Source: Helopsaltes ochotensis
Lineage: Eukaryota > Chordata > Aves > Passeriformes > Locustellidae
Direction: 5' to 3'
Length of the DNA stretch: 64,000 nt
Assembly (NCBI GenBank): GCA_013400155.1
Contig: VXBM01000219.1
Coordinates: 50,281-114,280 of the forward strand
Shown: piece by piece, positions 60,285 through 64,000 of the stretch
Numbering within the stretch: the first letter of the stretch is position 1
Layout: each line of letters opens with the position of its first letter
Notes under the pieces: model-generated
Database searches by the model: none
What the model saw: only the letters and a program-made list of their open reading frames with translations
What the model was told of the DNA's origin: nothing
Translations under genes and position numbers: made by a program

Positions 60285-61134
60285 AAATGAAACCTTGAAA
60301 TCAGGGAAAAAAATGAGCAGAATGCGATGGGGACAAATTATTATGAAATGGAACGCAAATGAAAAAATACTAGAAAATTCTGAAATGAAGTGAAAACATT
60401 TAAGTGGAATGGGATGACATGAGGTACAGAAAAGTTTCAAAACTTGCCGAAATGACACATAACTGAAATATTAAAATCAAGGAACAAACTGAACCACAGA
60501 GACAGAAAAAGAACTGTGGTGAAATTTGCTCAGATGCACAGCACATGGGTGGTAGCAAGGAGCAAGGTGTGGAGGGAGCAATGTTGGGCTATGGCTGTGG
60601 TCCGCTTGGCATGCCTTTTGCAGTTGCAGTGTCCCTGGAGCTCTGGGCTTTGTGGTTTTCTCAACCCTAACACTGAGAGGGGCAGTAAAATCAGCGTTTT
60701 CCGAGGCTGATGTGCTCGGCCCATGGGTGCTGCCAAGGAGAAAAGTGTGGAGGGAGCAATGGTGGTGCAGTGCATTGGCGTTTTTTTGCAGTGAAATGGA
60801 TTGGAACGTGCCGAAATGATGTTCATTGAATTCAGACGATTCCGTTTCCTTTCAAGAAAAGAAGAATTTTCATGTCATGAATGGAAATTAAATCTCCAAA
60901 CCAGAGAAGGAAGGTAACCGAACACACAAGAGAGGAGGTATGATGAAATGATAAACAATTGAAAGAAAACCCGAAAATTCTGAAATTAAGTGAAAACTTT
61001 TAAGAGGAATGGGATGACGTGAGCTGCACTGAAAAGTTCCAAAACTTTTCTAAATGATGCCTGTTGAATTCCTCATATCAGGGGGCAAAGTGAGCCAAAC
61101 ACACAGGAGAGGAAACAGGATAAAATGAAGTGCA

Positions 61135-61204
<70 letters not shown>

Positions 61205-61345
61205 AAAAGAAAAAAAAGTCTGAAATTAAATGAAAACAATTAAATTGAATGGGTTGACATGAAGTGCAGTGAAATGGACCGAAACTTGCCGAAATGTTAC
61301 TCATTGAAGTCACAAGATTTAATTTCCTTTTGTTAAATAATGCTG
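60285..61345. repeat. Irregular tandem array of a diverged complex repeat
   Basis: A core block of the form tctgaaat, then tgaaaac, then a taagtggaatgggatgacat-like stretch begins at 60379, 60979 and 61219. A following block (cagtgaaatgga, then gccgaaatg) starts at about 60427, 60789, 61027 and 61267. Spacings are 362, 238 and 240 bases. A nested duplication containing gtgtggagggagcaatg occurs at 60541 and 60719, 178 bases apart. Copies differ by substitutions and indels, so the array is old. I do not recognise the family. Confidence 0.75.
61137..61202 (+). repeat. Poly(A) run of 66 inside the tandem array
   Basis: Sixty-six uninterrupted A residues followed by aagaaaaaga-type A-rich sequence. 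It lies at the A-rich part of one array unit, so it looks like local expansion rather than a retroposon tail, though a tail cannot be excluded. Confidence 0.95.
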
Positions 61346-63500
61346 GGAGCAAGTGAAATTAAGGCCATGATTTAAACAACCTGAGTAAATATTTTTTTAT
61401 GTTAGTGCCTTGATGATCTAACTCTGAAGCTGATGTCACAGGATATATTTTCTAAATTTTCTCAAATAATGTCTTCAGGGCCTCTCAATTATTACCATGG
61501 TGATCCTGCTCCAACTCAGCATTGAAATTTTCCAAAGCATTTTATAATCATATTTGTGAGGGTATTAAATATACCCGACTTTGCCTTCATACTGAACTTT
61601 CTGTATGAAACCAGACAGGAGACAGGCAGTTTGTACTGGAGCATGTGTTGAAGTTCAGATATCAAGTCAGCCAACCTTTTTTTTACAGGAACCTTGGATA
61701 CTTTTGGGCTAGAGCAGATTAAAATTACCTTGCTTCGAATAAATGTGCAATGTTTTTCTGCAAGGCTCCTATGTCACTTTGTCTCTGCATGAGAGACAAG
61801 CTCAGCCCCAGAAATCGTCCAAGTTGGTCATCAGGCTTGTCTTCTTAGAGGGCTGTATTGAGGAAACAGAGTTCAGCCTTTGCTATGTTGCAGAATCAAG
61901 TTGGCAGGAATTTAAGTGGTTGTAAATCGAGTTTTGGAGAGAAAGTTGTTGCACTGCAGCAGGGAAGTATGGGCTAAATTTAGCCACTAAAATAAACACT
62001 AAAAACCCCAGCCTTCTGTAAGCTGGAATGATTCAATTTGACCAAACATAAAATTGTTCCCTTATTAGTATAGTATCTCCCAGAAAAAAGGCTTCAAAAC
62101 TGACTCTGGCCCTAAAGATGCCTTGGAGAGCCAAGAAGCCAAGAGACTGCAGCCAGGTGTTTCATAAAGCCAAGGCTTTAATGTTTACACTGGCAAGGAG
62201 CAAAACAGCCAGCCTTCTGGAAACACACTAGCAAGTGCCTCTGGTCCCCTCTCTCCTAAAACTGTGTTCTTGTTCCATTTTATCCCCTTTGAGACAGGGC
62301 TGGAATTAAAGTGGTTTGTTTCCAGAGCAGGACCTTTTTACTGCTGCTAAGGCAATTTGAAAGGGGAAGTCCTAAGACTTACCCAGAGATAAGGCTGAGA
62401 GTTTCCGATGGTGAACTCACAGAAACAAGGCCATTTCGGTGTGCTGGACTATGGCACAAGATGTGTATTGTGTATGTAAGCTTCTGGGGTTTTTTCCCCA
62501 AGCACTCATGTGTTTCATGGCAAAACACGAACTCGCAGTGGCTGCAGGTGCCCCAGCTTGGGCACAGACCCAGGGCTGCTGGGGGAAGTAGATTCCACTG
62601 TGGGCTAATTGACAGTCTGTGCTGGCAGTGCCCTGGGTGCCTCCACGCCGCGGTGCTGTGCTGCATGTGCACACTGAGCATGGGGCTACTGAGTGCCTGA
62701 CTGCTAGGCAAACCTCGGGGCCCTGCGTGCATTGTCCTTGTCCCCTTAGCATCACACAGCAGAACTCCTGACATTGTTGCTAAGCCTTCGCTTCCTTCCC
62801 GGTTCAGAACCAAGCTTCAGAAATATCCTCGAGTGGGTGAAGCTGTACTAGAGACTGTCTTTGTGGGAATCATCTAGCATTAGCCCTGAAGAGGGGACAG
62901 ACTAACCATTTCAGGCTCTTCCTCCCTCATGTTTTTCTACTCCTCCTCCCTCCAGCTCCTTTCCTATTCCTATCATAAGTTTTTCTTATGCTGTTGGGTT
63001 TTTCCATCACTGAGAGTGCTTGGCACGCACAGCTTTAAAGCGTGGTTCCAGCCGTCACTAATTTGCAAGCTTTTGTTTCAGCTCAGCAATACTTGAATGC
63101 CATTTTCTGGCTGAGGATCTGATTCTGCATCATATCAAAGAAGCACCATAGAGCCCACAGGGGAATGGAAAATTTTAGGATCCCTTCTAAAAGGAAAAAA
63201 ATGGAGTCACACTGACGGAGGTATTTAGCTTCGTTAGAGGTGGTAGACTTGGGAACAAGATCCCGGAGTCCTGCTTAACCCTCTGTTGTTGATGGTTCTT
63301 CCCTGGGTCCGTTCTGTGCGATCTCTGCAGTTTAGGTCTGGGTCACTGTGACATGACGGTATTCAGGTTTGGGCCTGTCTTGGAGCTTCCTGTAACCATG
63401 GGTTTGTTACTCTGACGGGTAGCCATCAGCTGCTGAAAGCTGATGTGACGGGTCTGTCGGTACTCTTTCATTGCCATAGAAATCAGGGTATTGATAAAAA
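61346..63500. other. Intergenic region upstream of the last promoter
   Basis: AT-rich becoming mixed composition. No gene, RNA gene or recognisable repeat was found on either strand. Confidence 0.6.
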
Positions 63501-63529
63501 AAGCAGCGCGGTGAGACGCAGAAAGCTGA

Positions 63530-64000
63530 AGCGCCGCTGTGGCAGTCCGGGACCCGCCTGAAGCTCCCCTGGGTGCCGCGGGGCAGGAGAGGGATGCCCT
63601 GGGGGTTAAGGGAAGAGGAGGCGGGAGGGGGCGACGGGACCGAGCGCGATGGCTCCCCCGCCCCGGGCTCTACCGGACCCCCCCGCTCCGAGGGGACGCG
63701 GCGGGCGGGGGCGGCGGTGCGGGGACACGTCATGCGGACAGGAGAGCCCGGCCGGCCGCGAGTGGGCTCCGCTGCGGCCCCAGCGCGCTGCCGTCTGAGC
63801 ATGCTCCCGCGGGGCTCCGCCGGGTATATAAGGGGGCCGGGGGGCCGGTGGCAGCGGCTCTGCTGAGGCAGCGGGGGAGCGCCGCTGCACGCCGCGCTCC
63901 GCTCCTCGCCGTACTGCGCCTCTCGGCACCGCTCCGCTCCTCACCGTACCGCTCCGCTCGGCACCGCTCCGCTCGGCACCGCTCCGCTCGGCACCGCTCC
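63530..64000 (+). promoter_or_regulatory. CpG-island promoter with TATA box, probably of the C11orf96 orthologue
   Basis: Very GC- and CpG-rich. TATATAAG at 63825-63832 is followed by GC-rich sequence, so transcription should begin near 63855-63860 on the + strand. CGTCA at 63728-63732, in cacgtcat, is a CRE half-site. A TATA box in a CpG island plus a CRE is typical of inducible genes. The gene name is only inferred from human order, where C11orf96 follows ALKBH3 on the same strand; its coding sequence would lie beyond the window end. Confidence 0.6.
63895..64000 (+). repeat. 15-bp GC-rich tandem repeat in the presumed 5' UTR
   Basis: The unit ggcaccgctccgctc starts at 63960, 63975 and 63990 with exact 15-bp spacing, and a variant precedes it at 63925. 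It is cut by the window end, so the copy number is unknown. Confidence 0.9.

Noticed and set aside
61050..61352. - strand frame with a long polyphenylalanine stretch
   Set aside because: It is just the translation of the poly(A) run in reverse. Similar residues in the frame at 60216-60458 come from the repeat unit, not from a protein family.
1..64000. CRISPR arrays, bacterial operons, tRNA or rRNA genes
   Set aside because: None seen. The window is intron-rich vertebrate DNA, and no cloverleaf or rRNA-like sequence was noticed by eye.

Overview
This window looks like a vertebrate, almost certainly avian, nuclear locus. The evidence is intron-rich genes with consensus GT/AG splice sites, fragments of CR1 LINEs (the dominant bird and reptile retrotransposon), sparse repeats, compact introns, and GC-rich CpG-island promoters that contain assembly gaps. 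Gene order (HSD17B12, then ALKBH3, then a TATA-driven CpG-island promoter, all on the + strand) matches the order known on human 11p11.2, where C11orf96 follows ALKBH3. A non-avian reptile cannot be excluded from the sequence alone.

Layout. 1-3409: intron of HSD17B12, with an internal CpG island at about 2790-3290 broken by a 106-base gap. 3410-30443: the last seven coding exons of HSD17B12, all in phase, ending in a lysine-rich ER-retrieval tail. Its 3' UTR runs to about 32040. 32215-32800: a 5'-truncated CR1 on the + strand between the two genes. 33240-34200: ALKBH3 CpG-island promoter with a 455-base gap that has swallowed the start codon. 33770-50660: nine ALKBH3 coding exons (the first partial), in phase to the stop and with all Fe(II) and 2-oxoglutarate residues present, followed by a 3' UTR to about 51.7 kb. 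51.7-63.5 kb: intergenic DNA with no convincing gene. It holds a short CR1 tail and an unusual irregular tandem array at about 60.29-61.34 kb with a 66-base poly(A). 63.5-64.0 kb: CpG island with a TATA box, a CRE half-site and a 15-bp tandem repeat in the presumed 5' UTR of the next gene, which by synteny is the C11orf96 orthologue.

The neighbours are functionally unrelated. HSD17B12 is an ER-membrane 3-ketoacyl-CoA reductase of very-long-chain fatty-acid elongation. ALKBH3 is a nuclear dioxygenase that repairs alkylated single-stranded DNA and RNA. No bacterial, mobile-island or new multi-gene system is visible. The observations most worth checking are the tandem array, the intragenic CpG island with a nearby perfect RFX X-box, a set of X-boxes and other clustered motifs in HSD17B12 introns, and the sequence missing at both CpG-island gaps. 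Intron and intergenic calls come from reading by eye; no alignment was run.
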